From assembly GCA_049291875.1 (NCBI GenBank), contig JBATQE010000043.1, positions 1 to 23,746 of the forward strand: DNA of 23,746 bases. The letters are read 5' to 3'. This DNA is from CTSOIL-112 sp049291875. Lineage in GTDB: Bacteria > Pseudomonadota > Gammaproteobacteria > Burkholderiales > Burkholderiaceae. Below are positions 7,294 to 14,816 of this stretch, in pieces (the first letter of the stretch is position 1; each line of letters opens with the position of its first letter). The notes beneath the pieces were generated by a model. The model searched no databases and had not been told where the DNA came from. It saw only the letters and a program-made list of their open reading frames with translations. Both the position numbers and the translations under genes were made by a program.

Positions 7294-8523
7294 ATGAACT
7301 GTGTGAATATCAACGATTTACCCAAAATGATGCGCCCGAACGAGCAAGGCTTTTTCGGTTCCTACGGCGGCACTGTAGATCATCCCGTGCTGGCCGCAGA
7401 AATGGAAAAAATCAAAGCGGCGTTTTACGACATCATCCGGGACGACGCGTTTAAAAATGAAATGCAACGCTTGCAAGAAACCTACGTCGGTCGTCCATCC
7501 CCGATTTACCACGCGAAAAATCTCTCCAGTCTGGTGCCGAACGGCGCACAGATTTACCTCAAGCGCGAAGACCTGAACCATACAGGCGCGCATAAAATCA
7601 ATCACTGCATCGGCGAAGTTTTGTTGGCCAAAAAAATGGGCAAGAAAAAGGTCATCGCCGAAACCGGCGCAGGGCAACACGGCGTTGCCTTGGCCACGGC
7701 GGCCGCATTGGTCGGCCTCGAATGCGAAATTCACATGGGCGTGGTGGACATCGCCAAAGAGCATCCGAACGTCTCGCGCATGAAAATTCTCGGCTGTACA
7801 CTGGTTCCCGTATCCGAAGGGGCGGGCACACTCAAAGAAGCGGTGGACAGCGCATTTGGCGCGTATTTGCAAGACCCCGTGAACACCATGTTCGCCATCG
7901 GCTCGGTGGTCGGGCCGTCGCCATTCCCTGAAATGGTGTCGTATTTTCAATCCATCGTCGGCTGCGAAGCACGCCAACAGTTTGAAAAAGCGACAGGCGC
8001 TTTGCCGAGTGAAATCGTGGCGTGTGTCGGCGGCGGCTCGAATGCGATTGGCCTATTCAGCGGATTTTTGGATGAGCAAGACGTGCGTATCGTGGGTGTA
8101 GAACCTGCGGGCGAAGGGCTGGAAACCGGTCGTCATGCGGCGACATTGACGCTGGGCAAACCGGGGCATATTCAAGGCTTCCGTTGCTATGTGCTGCAAG
8201 ATGAAAATGGCAATCCTGCGGCGGTACACTCCGTCGCCTCCGGCTTGGATTATCCGGGGGTCGGGCCGGTGCATTGCTACCTGAAAGACACCGGTCGTGT
8301 GAACTACGAAACCGCAACGGATCAAGAGACTTTGGATGCATTCATGACGCTTTCACGCGAAGAGGGCATCATCCCTGCACTGGAATCCTCGCACGCCGTC
8401 GCCTATGCGCTGCGCCGCGCGCGCGAGCTGGGCGCGGAAGGTCAGGGCAAAACGATTTTGGTCAATTTGTCGGGGCGAGGCGATAAAGACATCGATTTTG
8501 TGATTCAAAAATTAGGTTTATGA
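7294..8523 (+). CDS. trpB: Tryptophan synthase beta chain-like protein, stand-alone
   Basis: PLP enzyme of fold type II, 409 residues, that joins indole and serine into tryptophan. Seen directly: LKREDLNHTGAHKINH with the PLP lysine K101, the substrate loop ETGAGQHG (123-130, catalytic E123), the phosphate-binding GGGSNAIG (246-253), and LSGRGDKDI near the C-terminus. The middle (GVVDIAKEHPNVSRMKILG, VVGPSPFPEMVSYFQS) differs noticeably from the TrpB sequences I recall from betaproteobacteria. No trpA, trpF or other tryptophan gene is adjacent, so it may be a second, horizontally acquired TrpB or one that works without TrpA. The ATG has a good Shine-Dalgarno. The family is certain; the exact role is less so. 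Confidence 0.85.
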   Translation: MNCVNINDLPKMMRPNEQGFFGSYGGTVDHPVLAAEMEKIKAAFYDIIRDDAFKNEMQRLQETYVGRPSPIYHAKNLSSLVPNGAQIYLKREDLNHTGAHKINHCIGEVLLAKKMGKKKVIAETGAGQHGVALATAAALVGLECEIHMGVVDIAKEHPNVSRMKILGCTLVPVSEGAGTLKEAVDSAFGAYLQDPVNTMFAIGSVVGPSPFPEMVSYFQSIVGCEARQQFEKATGALPSEIVACVGGGSNAIGLFSGFLDEQDVRIVGVEPAGEGLETGRHAATLTLGKPGHIQGFRCYVLQDENGNPAAVHSVASGLDYPGVGPVHCYLKDTGRVNYETATDQETLDAFMTLSREEGIIPALESSHAVAYALRRARELGAEGQGKTILVNLSGRGDKDIDFVIQKLGL

Positions 8524-8530
8524 TGGTAGG

Positions 8531-8555
8531 GAAAGGAGGATTAAATTCCTCTTTC
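8531..8555 (+). terminator. Weak hairpin after trpB
   Basis: GAAAGGAGGA (8531-8540) pairs with TCCTCTTTC (8547-8555), with one bulged G and a TTAAAT loop, 7 bases after the trpB stop codon. It lacks a T-run after the stem, so termination is uncertain. Confidence 0.35.
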
Positions 8556-8585
8556 AGAGTGCTAACAAACCTTCTCAATATCAAA

Positions 8586-8673
8586 TTCAGTACAAAATCT
8601 AAGAAAAATGCCGTCATACCCGCGCAAGCGGGTATCCAGAAATTTTAATAGAAACAATTTGTTAGAGTCAAAA
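8586..8673. repeat. Small inverted-repeat element, copy B, with GC palindrome core
   Basis: Second copy of the element at 1611-1694. The outer arms match (AGTACAAAATCTAAG on the left; AGAAATTTTAATAGAAACAA and GTTAGAGTCAAAA on the right). The terminal pair is AATCTAA (8596-8602) and TTAGAGT (8662-8668). The core is the perfect palindrome ATACCCGC/GCGGGTAT (8616-8635, loop GCAA), the widely dispersed GTCATACCCGCGCAAGCGGG type. The core here is intact, while in copy A it is degenerate or different. Confidence 0.65.
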
Positions 8674-8788
8674 GCTATTATTTATTGCGGGCGTATTTAC
8701 GTTGTTCGTAGGTACGTTGATTGCTTTAGGCTTATGGCTGTTCTCTTGGGTTCGGCCAATGACGCTAAAGGTCAAAGACTTAAAATAA
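8666..8788 (+). pseudogene. Start-less fragment encoding a membrane helix
   Basis: One frame stays open from just after a stop at 8663-8665 to TAA at 8786-8788. It reads as a hydrophobic segment of about 25 residues (LLFIAGVFTLF... then ...LGLWLFSWV), followed by a basic tail VRPMTLKVKDLK. The only ATG comes after the helix, and no GTG start is available. The 5' end abuts the right arm of repeat copy B. It therefore looks like the 3' remnant of a small membrane-protein gene cut by the repeat or by an older rearrangement. I do not recognise the family. Confidence 0.35.
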
Positions 8789-9027
8789 GTTAAAGCATTA
8801 CGCTATTTTTAGTGGGCTATTTATGTCGATTTCCTGAAGCCGCGCGCGAAAAATTTGGATTGATTTGTGCGATAAATGGTTTGCGGAGCTATTGCACTTA
8901 TTGAAATAAGATTACAAAAACGACGACACCGTCGCATTTCCCTGTAACGTGCGCGCTTTATTGCACTATTTTGCAAATTTTATTGCACCGCCCTGCAACG
9001 CCGACCAGTGCAAAAAACCAGCAAAAA
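8789..9027. other. Non-coding junction between chromosome and prophage
   Basis: The stretch 8524-9027 has no intact gene. Beyond the repeat and the fragment listed separately, 8789-8956 shows nothing I can assign. The recognisable chromosomal genes end at trpB and the first phage-side gene ends at 9028, so an attachment site probably lies here. The matching copy at the other prophage end is outside the window and cannot be compared. Confidence 0.4.
8957..9014. repeat. Array of phased TGCA boxes (iteron-like)
   Basis: TGCA occurs at 8962, 8972, 8984, 8994 and 9009, that is at intervals of 10, 12, 10 and 15 bases. TTTATTGCAC is repeated exactly at 8957-8966 and 8979-8988, 22 bases apart. The near-helical spacing suggests one face of the helix bound by a protein. 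The array lies directly after the stop of the HsdS-like gene, at the presumed prophage edge. Similar boxes lie in front of the methylase gene (10845 and 10856, 11 bases apart). Confidence 0.45.
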
Positions 9028-9438
9028 TCACGCATTTTTTACCACCTCATCCGCCTCGCCAGTCCGTCTTTCTCCGAACTGTAATTTTAAAAAATCACAA
9101 ATCATATTCTGCGTCCGCTCGCAGGGATGAATATCGACATCTAAGAACTTTAAATCAGCAGCAATTAAATTTAAGCCTTGACGGTAACGCGCCAAAAACG
9201 CAGGTATTGCCAGCTCAATGACGGTAAACAAATAAAACCCATTCATACCATGCTTCGGGACGATGGGCGCGTAATGGTTGGGAATGCTGCCCGGCTCTGA
9301 CAAATACAACATCTGCCCCTTGCTCGCTGATATTTGAACAGCGCTCGTACCGGTCGGATAAATCACCCCATTTTGGCCACGCGGCACCAACGTAGCGATC
9401 TCTTGGATGTTTTTTCGGACTGTTCTCATCGCCCTCAC
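9028..9438 (-). CDS. Short HsdS-like specificity protein (single target-recognition domain)
   Basis: Protein of 136 residues that I read as a half-size type I specificity subunit. Supporting signs are the N-terminal NIQEIATLVPRGQ, like the entry strand of target-recognition domains; the PNHYAPIVPK...GFYLFTVIE stretch (53-75), in the position where HsdS reads its ligand-side strand and helix; and LKFLDVDIHPCERTQNMICDFL (97-117), resembling the conserved PPLxEQxxI turn before the HsdS helical arm. The long coiled-coil arms of full HsdS are missing. The GTG start overlaps the methylase stop as GTGA (9435-9438), so the two are translationally coupled; an ATG at 9429 is the alternative. Its position right after hsdM is the strongest argument. 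It could instead be an unrelated methylase partner. Confidence 0.55.
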   Translation of the reverse strand: MRAMRTVRKNIQEIATLVPRGQNGVIYPTGTSAVQISASKGQMLYLSEPGSIPNHYAPIVPKHGMNGFYLFTVIELAIPAFLARYRQGLNLIAADLKFLDVDIHPCERTQNMICDFLKLQFGERRTGEADEVVKNA

Positions 9439-10805
9439 ACAAACATGTTTTCTAAAAAATACTGCTTCATATTTTTGAACTGTTCGATTTCTTGCTCTGT
9501 CAAGTTGATCGTACTGCTTAGCGCATCAATATCCGCCGCCGTCGCCGCGCCTCCCTGTCCGCTGTGCAAATGAATCGGCTCATCCGCCAATGCAACGTAT
9601 TGAGCAAACTTTTCAATGGTTGTTTTAAACTCGGCATCCACGCCGTCCGCACTGGCCAACAAGCGCATGGTGTCCAGCAGCGCGTGATTGGTTTTTCGGA
9701 TTTCTTTCTGAATCCGCAACAGTTCATCCACTGTTTCATTCAACGGTACGGGCGGTTCGTGTTCTATCTTGTCCACATACCGCGGGATATTCAGATTAAA
9801 ATCATTGCGCTCAATTTCTGCTACCGTAACAACAGTTGCGAGTTTTTCAATACCACGACGCAACCGATACGCCGCCACGATTTCGGAAATATGCGCTGGC
9901 AACATGCGTTTTTTCGCTCGATCTTTGACACACAAATCCGATGCGTCAATGAATAACACATCTTTGTCCCTGCGGTTTTTCTTAATCACAAGTAAGCAAG
10001 TAGCTATGTCGGTGTGCAAAAACAAGCTGTCCGGCAAGCCGATCACGGCATCAAGCCAATTAGACTCAATCAGTTTTTTGCGTATCGCGCCCTCGCTCTG
10101 CCCACGAAACAGAACACCGTGCGGCAAGACCGCCACCAGCGTGCCGTCGTCATCCAGCTTGCTCAAACCGTGCAAAATAAATGCGAAATCTGCTTTGCTT
10201 TTTGGAGGTAGAGCGAACCCCGAAAATCGCGCGTCATTGACTGGATTCCACGCGGCCGAATACGGCGGATTGCTCACCACCACATCAGCATTCGGCACGT
10301 CGATCTGTTGATGCTCGAGCGCGACCATGTCGCTAAAACGATCGCCCGGGGTCAGTTGCCACGCAGCAAAAACCTCGCCCGTTAAGCAATCCGTATGCTT
10401 AACGATGGCACGCGCATTGCGCACCCCGTAATTAAACAGCAACACCGCAACCGCCGCGCGCGAAAACTCCTCCGCCTCAATGCTCACGTTCGAATTCTTC
10501 GCCCATTGCGGCACCGACAAACTGCCGGTACCGGCGCAAATGTCCGCCACGTGCTGAGCCTGTCCTGTGATCTCTGCCACCAAGTGCCCGATCGCCGGTG
10601 GACTGAAGTCTTGGTTCAAGGTTTTGCTGGCCGCTGCGCTTTGCTGAAACTCGTCTAAAAAATTGTCGCAACTCAAATCCGGAGCAGAGGCAAGATAACG
10701 TTCAAATAACGACACCCGCGCCGCAGGGTCCGCAAGCGCCGACATCAGTTTGTCGGTCAGCTCGAAGCTTTCTTTCACGCCCAAAATTTCGGTTAAATTA
10801 CTCAT
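9435..10805 (-). CDS. HsdM-type N6-adenine DNA methyltransferase
   Basis: Type I modification-subunit-like methylase, 456 residues. SAM-binding motif I is DICAGTG (88-94), the catalytic motif IV is NPPY (179-182), and DFAFILHGL, LPHGVLFRG and GLPDSLFLHT are classical HsdM blocks. DFNLNIPRYVD (335-345) is the HsdM C-terminal signature, followed by a helical tail. It presumably adds N6-methyladenine with target choice supplied by the coupled downstream protein. No HsdR or other nuclease is present in the window. It is the penultimate gene of the phage tail operon and same-stranded, which points to phage self-modification against host restriction or to epigenetic control. The ATG at 10805 has GGGGA about 12 bases upstream. 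Confidence 0.9.
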   Translation of the reverse strand: MSNLTEILGVKESFELTDKLMSALADPAARVSLFERYLASAPDLSCDNFLDEFQQSAAASKTLNQDFSPPAIGHLVAEITGQAQHVADICAGTGSLSVPQWAKNSNVSIEAEEFSRAAVAVLLFNYGVRNARAIVKHTDCLTGEVFAAWQLTPGDRFSDMVALEHQQIDVPNADVVVSNPPYSAAWNPVNDARFSGFALPPKSKADFAFILHGLSKLDDDGTLVAVLPHGVLFRGQSEGAIRKKLIESNWLDAVIGLPDSLFLHTDIATCLLVIKKNRRDKDVLFIDASDLCVKDRAKKRMLPAHISEIVAAYRLRRGIEKLATVVTVAEIERNDFNLNIPRYVDKIEHEPPVPLNETVDELLRIQKEIRKTNHALLDTMRLLASADGVDAEFKTTIEKFAQYVALADEPIHLHSGQGGAATAADIDALSSTINLTEQEIEQFKNMKQYFLENMFV

Positions 10806-10841
10806 TCGCGCAATCCCCGCCCGCTAATCATTTGTTACACG

Positions 10842-10860
10842 TTTTGCATCTTTTTTGCAC
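10842..10860. promoter_or_regulatory. TGCA boxes upstream of the methylase gene
   Basis: TTTTGCAT (10842-10849) and TTTTTTGCAC (10851-10860) carry TGCA at 10845 and 10856, 11 bases apart. They lie in the 67-base gap before the methylase and match the boxes of the array at 8957-9014. This could be an operator or part of a repeat flanking the methylase cassette. Confidence 0.35.
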
Positions 10861-10872
10861 TACCGCACCCAT

Positions 10873-11373
10873 TTACGCCAAAATCGGCGTTTTATTTTTA
10901 AGCGCGTCGCACAGTTGAATAATCCGGCCGCGCGACACCAAAACCGCGAACAAGGTCGCCGGGTCAAAGCGCCACGGCTCGTATAGATTGAGCATCAGCG
11001 CCACGAACTCCGAGCATGTCCATTTGACTGGATTGCCTATGATCGGCCGCCAAATGTGCCCGAGCCATGCAAGGTTGTCGTAACCTTCGCCCATGTGTGC
11101 TGCCAACAAAGCCCGCGCATAGACCTCATCGCCGCCAATATCCAAAATCGTCCATTTGGACGCGGGTAGTTCCATCCATTTGCTACGGACACCGCTATCG
11201 CGAAATGATGAGCTGGCGCACTCGTACTCAATTTTGCCGTCCGCTCGGGTGCGTTGACCCAGCACCAGCTCACAATGCGAGTAGTCGCCGCGCGTCCACC
11301 AGCACACCAGTTTGTGGTGCAGGACTTTGTAAAACTCCTTGCCCGCAGGGTAGTGATAAAAAGCAATGCGCAC
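10873..11373 (-). CDS. Permuted papain-like (YiiX/NlpC-type) protein
   Basis: Protein of 166 residues with the hallmark order of circularly permuted papain-fold hydrolases: an early histidine in RGDYSHCELVL (H33) and a late cysteine in KWTCSEFVALML (C120, E122). Members of this group (YiiX/DUF830, NlpC/P60-like) act as peptidases, amidases or acyltransferases. The substrate here is unknown; peptidoglycan or a lipid are possibilities. There is no signal peptide. I start at the GTG at 11373, two bases after the fibre assembly gene stop and preceded by GGGGG; the open frame extends to 11628 but those residues are antisense-like and overlap gene G. Similar small proteins occur in tail gene clusters of myophages, so a structural or cell-entry role is conceivable. 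Confidence 0.65.
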   Translation of the reverse strand: MRIAFYHYPAGKEFYKVLHHKLVCWWTRGDYSHCELVLGQRTRADGKIEYECASSSFRDSGVRSKWMELPASKWTILDIGGDEVYARALLAAHMGEGYDNLAWLGHIWRPIIGNPVKWTCSEFVALMLNLYEPWRFDPATLFAVLVSRGRIIQLCDALKNKTPILA

Positions 11374-11375
11374 GA

Positions 11376-12284
11376 TCAGCCCCCGTAGTTGACAACAATG
11401 GCCTCGACCGCCGCCAAGGTTTTCGCGGCACGCAGCAAGTCGTTGTACTTTTGCCGTTGGCCAGTAACCGCCGCAACTAAGCCTTCGTACATCATCGTCT
11501 TTTTGTACGCGCCTGCACGCAAAGCATCTACTGGAACGCCGCGATTTTTGGCGATAGATTCTAATGTTGGTGTTGGTGCGCTCGGGTCGGCTTTCCACGC
11601 TTTGGCCTCCGCGCCCTGAATTGACCAACTTTGCACCTCAAACGCAGGCAACTGGTCTGCGCCCGTGGCGTGGTCAATGTACGACTGTGCTTTGTTATTG
11701 ATCTCCGCCGCTTTGTCGGTTTTGGCTTTGTCAAATGCGGCTTGATTGGCTTGTGCGTCCAATTCGGTCTGCTTGGCTTTGTCCAGCAGCCAGTCACCTT
11801 TTTTAGCATCCCAGTTATACGCATCATTTGGTCGCTGCTTGCTTGTGTAACCCTCCGGAATCATTTTATCCGTCGCTGTTAATGTGATTGAGCCGCCATT
11901 GGTAGTGCTGTAAACAACAACACCCGTATAATCATCACGATAGAACCATTCGCCCGAATCAATTTTAAAACGATCGATCAGTTTGCCCGCTGGCGGTTCA
12001 GGCTTGGTTGTTGTCACCTCATCGGGTAAATCGCCAAGCTGCTCAACGATATGCGGATTCCCGCCATCAATCGTATAAACATCAATACCGCGCAAATCGG
12101 TCACTTGTGTCCATTTATCCGACTTGGAATCATAAATCGCAGCCTTGCCATCCATCAGTTCTGGCCGCGTATAAGTTGCGTTCGCCGGTAGTAAAAACCC
12201 GCCGCCTAACGGGTCGCGGTCAAGGCGCGCTACACCCACAAATTCGCGTGTAATCGGATCGTATACGTATGCTTTATTGCTCAT
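11376..12284 (-). CDS. Tail fibre assembly protein (DUF4376 domain)
   Basis: Protein of 302 residues in the position of P2 gene G, the chaperone for the tail fibre. The N-terminus (YVYDPITREFVGVARLDRDPL) resembles the start of many fibre-associated proteins. A helical, alanine/lysine-rich middle (about 165-205) leads to a C-terminal domain with YKKTMMYEGLVAAVTGQRQ, the DUF4376 pattern common in phage fibre assembly genes. It could be a minor fibre component rather than a chaperone. The ATG at 12284 has a strong AGGAG seven bases upstream. It follows the collar-domain fibre gene by 15 bases, and the papain-like gene follows after two bases. Confidence 0.8.
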   Translation of the reverse strand: MSNKAYVYDPITREFVGVARLDRDPLGGGFLLPANATYTRPELMDGKAAIYDSKSDKWTQVTDLRGIDVYTIDGGNPHIVEQLGDLPDEVTTTKPEPPAGKLIDRFKIDSGEWFYRDDYTGVVVYSTTNGGSITLTATDKMIPEGYTSKQRPNDAYNWDAKKGDWLLDKAKQTELDAQANQAAFDKAKTDKAAEINNKAQSYIDHATGADQLPAFEVQSWSIQGAEAKAWKADPSAPTPTLESIAKNRGVPVDALRAGAYKKTMMYEGLVAAVTGQRQKYNDLLRAAKTLAAVEAIVVNYGG

Positions 12285-12299
12285 TTTTTGCTCCTAAAA

Positions 12300-14237
12300 T
12301 TAGTATTTGATGATGTAGTGCATGGCGACGTTGCGCGGCCGTGACTCATTGCCGCCGCTCGCCGCAACCGTAATCGCATGGATATGATCACCGACGTCAG
12401 ATGTCGTTTGAGTGACTGTACTGTCAATGCTCCAGAGCGACGCATTCCCAACGCCGCGATCCAAATCGCCTTGACGAGCCAAGTTCTCGAAAACGTGATT
12501 ATGTCCACCGGCTGGACTTGTGCTTGCCGTATGCGTGTGGCTCGCGTTTTGCCCCGCTTGAGCCGATCCCAATGCTCGGCCAGTATCTACGCCTCGCGCA
12601 TCATCAAAACCACGAACAAACTCACCGCGCAAGTCGGGCAGAGCAAACGTTGTGCTGCCATCACCTGCGCCGTAAGTCGTGCCGATGACTGCAAACAAGG
12701 CTGCGTAGGTAGTACGCGAGAGCAAAGCGCCGTTACATTTGAGCCAGCCTGTTGGCACGGTTGCGCCCGCGAATGTATAGACTGAGCCGGTTGGCGCTGC
12801 AATTTGACTTTCAGCGCCGACAAATGCCGTCGTTGCCAGTTGTGTAGAGCGTGTGCCTGTCGCTGGCGTCGGCGCGGCTGGCGTGCCAGTGAACGATGGA
12901 GATGCAAGCGGCGCACGGCTGGTATCGGTTGGATGCACGTGGTCGCCGCGTGCTACAGTATTCAGCACGCCGACAGACTGCGCTCCATCCATTTTGATAT
13001 TCGCAGTTGTGGCTTCAAACGGGCGATCAGCCACGATCTCAGCATTGACAAATGCTGTAGTTGCAATCTGCGTTGTATTAGTGCCTGCGGCTGCCGTCGG
13101 CGCTGTCGGTGCGCCTGTCATGCTGATCGACTCAAAATCATTAAAACCGTCATAGACGTTTGTGCCGTCTGTGTAAACCAGATTGCGCTTGCCCTGCGCT
13201 ACCGTGACGCCAGTACCGGATGCGGTTTTAACGGTCAGGCTGAATGCGCCGGCGGTCGCGTTGTAGATCGCCCACAGACGTTTAACGGTCGTCGGGACAA
13301 TCACAGTTAAGTTTGAGGTCAAAATACCACTAAAACCAATCACCGGATTGGACGCCTCAATATCTGTCAACGTGACTGTGCCACCAGTTAAGCCGCCCTT
13401 TGCCAAATAACCGCCCACCGCCGACTGTACAAATGCGGTTGTAGCCACTTGCGTCGTATTTGTGCCATCTACTGCTGTCGGTGCTGTTGATACACCAGAC
13501 AATACAATATTATCAAAATCATTAAATGCGTCGTATACAGTTGTGCCGTTTGAATAGACTAAATTACGCTTACCTTGAGCAACCGGTACGCCCAGCCCTG
13601 TTGCCGTTTTAACGATCAGCTTAAAATTGCCCGTTGTCCAGTTTGCAATCCCCCATAATCGCCGAACGGTATTAGGTACAACCACGATTAAGTCGCTCGT
13701 TAATGCCCCGCCGAATCCGATCATGGGGTTGGACGCTTGCTCTTCTGTCAGCGTAATCGTGCCGCCTGTGCTGGTCATTGAGATATAACCACCCACCGCA
13801 GATTGCACAAATGCTGTGGTCGCCAACTGCATCGTGTTTGTGCCATCGGTCGCGGTCGGCGCTGTCGGTGTGCCTGTCAGTGCTGGCGAGACAAGCGGTG
13901 CTGCGCCGATGGTTGTACGCGCAGTGGCTGCGTCTGCATCGTCCAACAGTGTACGGATAAAAGCAGTCAATGGCGTCAATGCAAACTGGTCTGCGCCTGT
14001 TGCGTAGATCATTTGATTGGCTGATGTGGTTAGATTCGCAAGCGCTGCGAGCGTACTATCAGCGTCTTGTTTACCCGTCCCCAGTCCCGCTACTTGGTTT
14101 TTCAGCCACAGCGTGCGGTTGGCCAGTTGTAGGGCTTGTCGATTGGCGATACCGCCAACCCCGCCAATCACTGCGTCGCTGGTTTCGATTTGATAAATAC
14201 CGAGTTCCCAGTTGGATTGTTCTGTCACGTTTGCCAT
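12300..14237 (-). CDS. Tail fibre with internal repeats and C-terminal collar domain
   Basis: Receptor-binding tail fibre protein of 645 residues, equivalent in position to P2 gene H. The N-terminus (1-110) attaches to the baseplate. The fibre motif TAPTAxDGTNTxQxATTAFV recurs near residues 125-145, 251-270, 378-397 and 453-472. Between these, residues 149-248 and 275-374 are two related blocks sharing VAQGKRNLVY and ASNPxIGF. GDHVHPTDTSRAP (431-443) is a common fibre motif. Residues 495-555 form a phage tail collar domain (PTGWLKCNG, FALPDLRGEFVRGFD), followed by a His-rich tip (SHTHT, GHNH, DHIH) of the kind that binds metal in needle-like fibres. Its ATG directly abuts the gene I stop (TAAATG). 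Confidence 0.92.
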   Translation of the reverse strand: MANVTEQSNWELGIYQIETSDAVIGGVGGIANRQALQLANRTLWLKNQVAGLGTGKQDADSTLAALANLTTSANQMIYATGADQFALTPLTAFIRTLLDDADAATARTTIGAAPLVSPALTGTPTAPTATDGTNTMQLATTAFVQSAVGGYISMTSTGGTITLTEEQASNPMIGFGGALTSDLIVVVPNTVRRLWGIANWTTGNFKLIVKTATGLGVPVAQGKRNLVYSNGTTVYDAFNDFDNIVLSGVSTAPTAVDGTNTTQVATTAFVQSAVGGYLAKGGLTGGTVTLTDIEASNPVIGFSGILTSNLTVIVPTTVKRLWAIYNATAGAFSLTVKTASGTGVTVAQGKRNLVYTDGTNVYDGFNDFESISMTGAPTAPTAAAGTNTTQIATTAFVNAEIVADRPFEATTANIKMDGAQSVGVLNTVARGDHVHPTDTSRAPLASPSFTGTPAAPTPATGTRSTQLATTAFVGAESQIAAPTGSVYTFAGATVPTGWLKCNGALLSRTTYAALFAVIGTTYGAGDGSTTFALPDLRGEFVRGFDDARGVDTGRALGSAQAGQNASHTHTASTSPAGGHNHVFENLARQGDLDRGVGNASLWSIDSTVTQTTSDVGDHIHAITVAASGGNESRPRNVAMHYIIKY

Positions 14238-14816
14238 TTATGCAGTCCCGTAGTTAAAGTTGCCGTCGTAAGTCACACGACCGTTGTAGCGCAGTGCTGC
14301 GGCCATGTAGTCCAGTGATTCGAGTACGCACCGCGCCGGTGCGAATGCGTGCAGGGTTTTGCGTAGAAGTATTGCTTGGTCATTGGTGATGGCGTTGGCC
14401 ATCACCACGCGGTAATGCGCCCAGTACGTCGGGCTGCCGTACACATAGACCCCATCAAATGTTGTTTCACCGTTGTAGGTTCGGCGGTTCAGCCCTTCAA
14501 TTAGCGTCACCTCGCCAAATCCCAACCGCCGAATGATTTCGCGGATTGCCCACGGTGTGCCTTTCTTGCGGTGCAATTCATACGCGCCTTTAATCAGTCT
14601 ACGTCGTGCGGTTTCAGATTCGGCCAACCAGTAGCCGTCCTCGCCCAAGATACTGCGGGCTTCGGCGAGTAGCTCTAAATGCTCCGGCGCAATCAAGTCC
14701 ACCAATCGTGTCATCAGGCGCGTGGTGTCAATTTGCCCGTAGCGCAAGCCCAATTCAGCCAATGCGCGGGCGCGTTGGTCGCGTTCAATGATGTCGGCGT
14801 AGGTCAATTTAGCCAT
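14238..14816 (-). CDS. Baseplate/tail protein I
   Basis: P2 gpI family, 192 residues; a baseplate wedge component that links the baseplate to the fibre. Characteristic stretches are ALAELGLRYGQ, LIAPEHLELLAEARSILGEDGYWLAESE and the WAIREIIRRLGFG block, followed by a repeated YNG(E/R)xTxDG pattern (116-122 and 177-183). It begins with an 8-base overlap with gene J and is followed without a gap by the fibre gene, so it sits in a tightly packed baseplate block. A GAGG in the coding end of J serves as Shine-Dalgarno. Confidence 0.93.
   Translation of the reverse strand: MAKLTYADIIERDQRARALAELGLRYGQIDTTRLMTRLVDLIAPEHLELLAEARSILGEDGYWLAESETARRRLIKGAYELHRKKGTPWAIREIIRRLGFGEVTLIEGLNRRTYNGETTFDGVYVYGSPTYWAHYRVVMANAITNDQAILLRKTLHAFAPARCVLESLDYMAAALRYNGRVTYDGNFNYGTA

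Noticed and set aside
8608..8793. Plus-strand frame of 61 residues starting MPSYPRKRVSR
   Set aside because: Its start is the translation of the GTCATACCCGC palindrome, a well-known source of false genes. The membrane-helix fragment lies in another frame.
8957..9014. CRISPR-like array
   Set aside because: The repeated unit is only 4-10 bases with 10-15 base periods; there are no spacers and no cas genes.
11374..11628. Longer form of the papain-like protein
   Set aside because: The extra residues overlap the fibre assembly gene in another frame and are Arg/Cys-rich nonsense. The GTG at 11373 follows the G stop with a GGGGG site.
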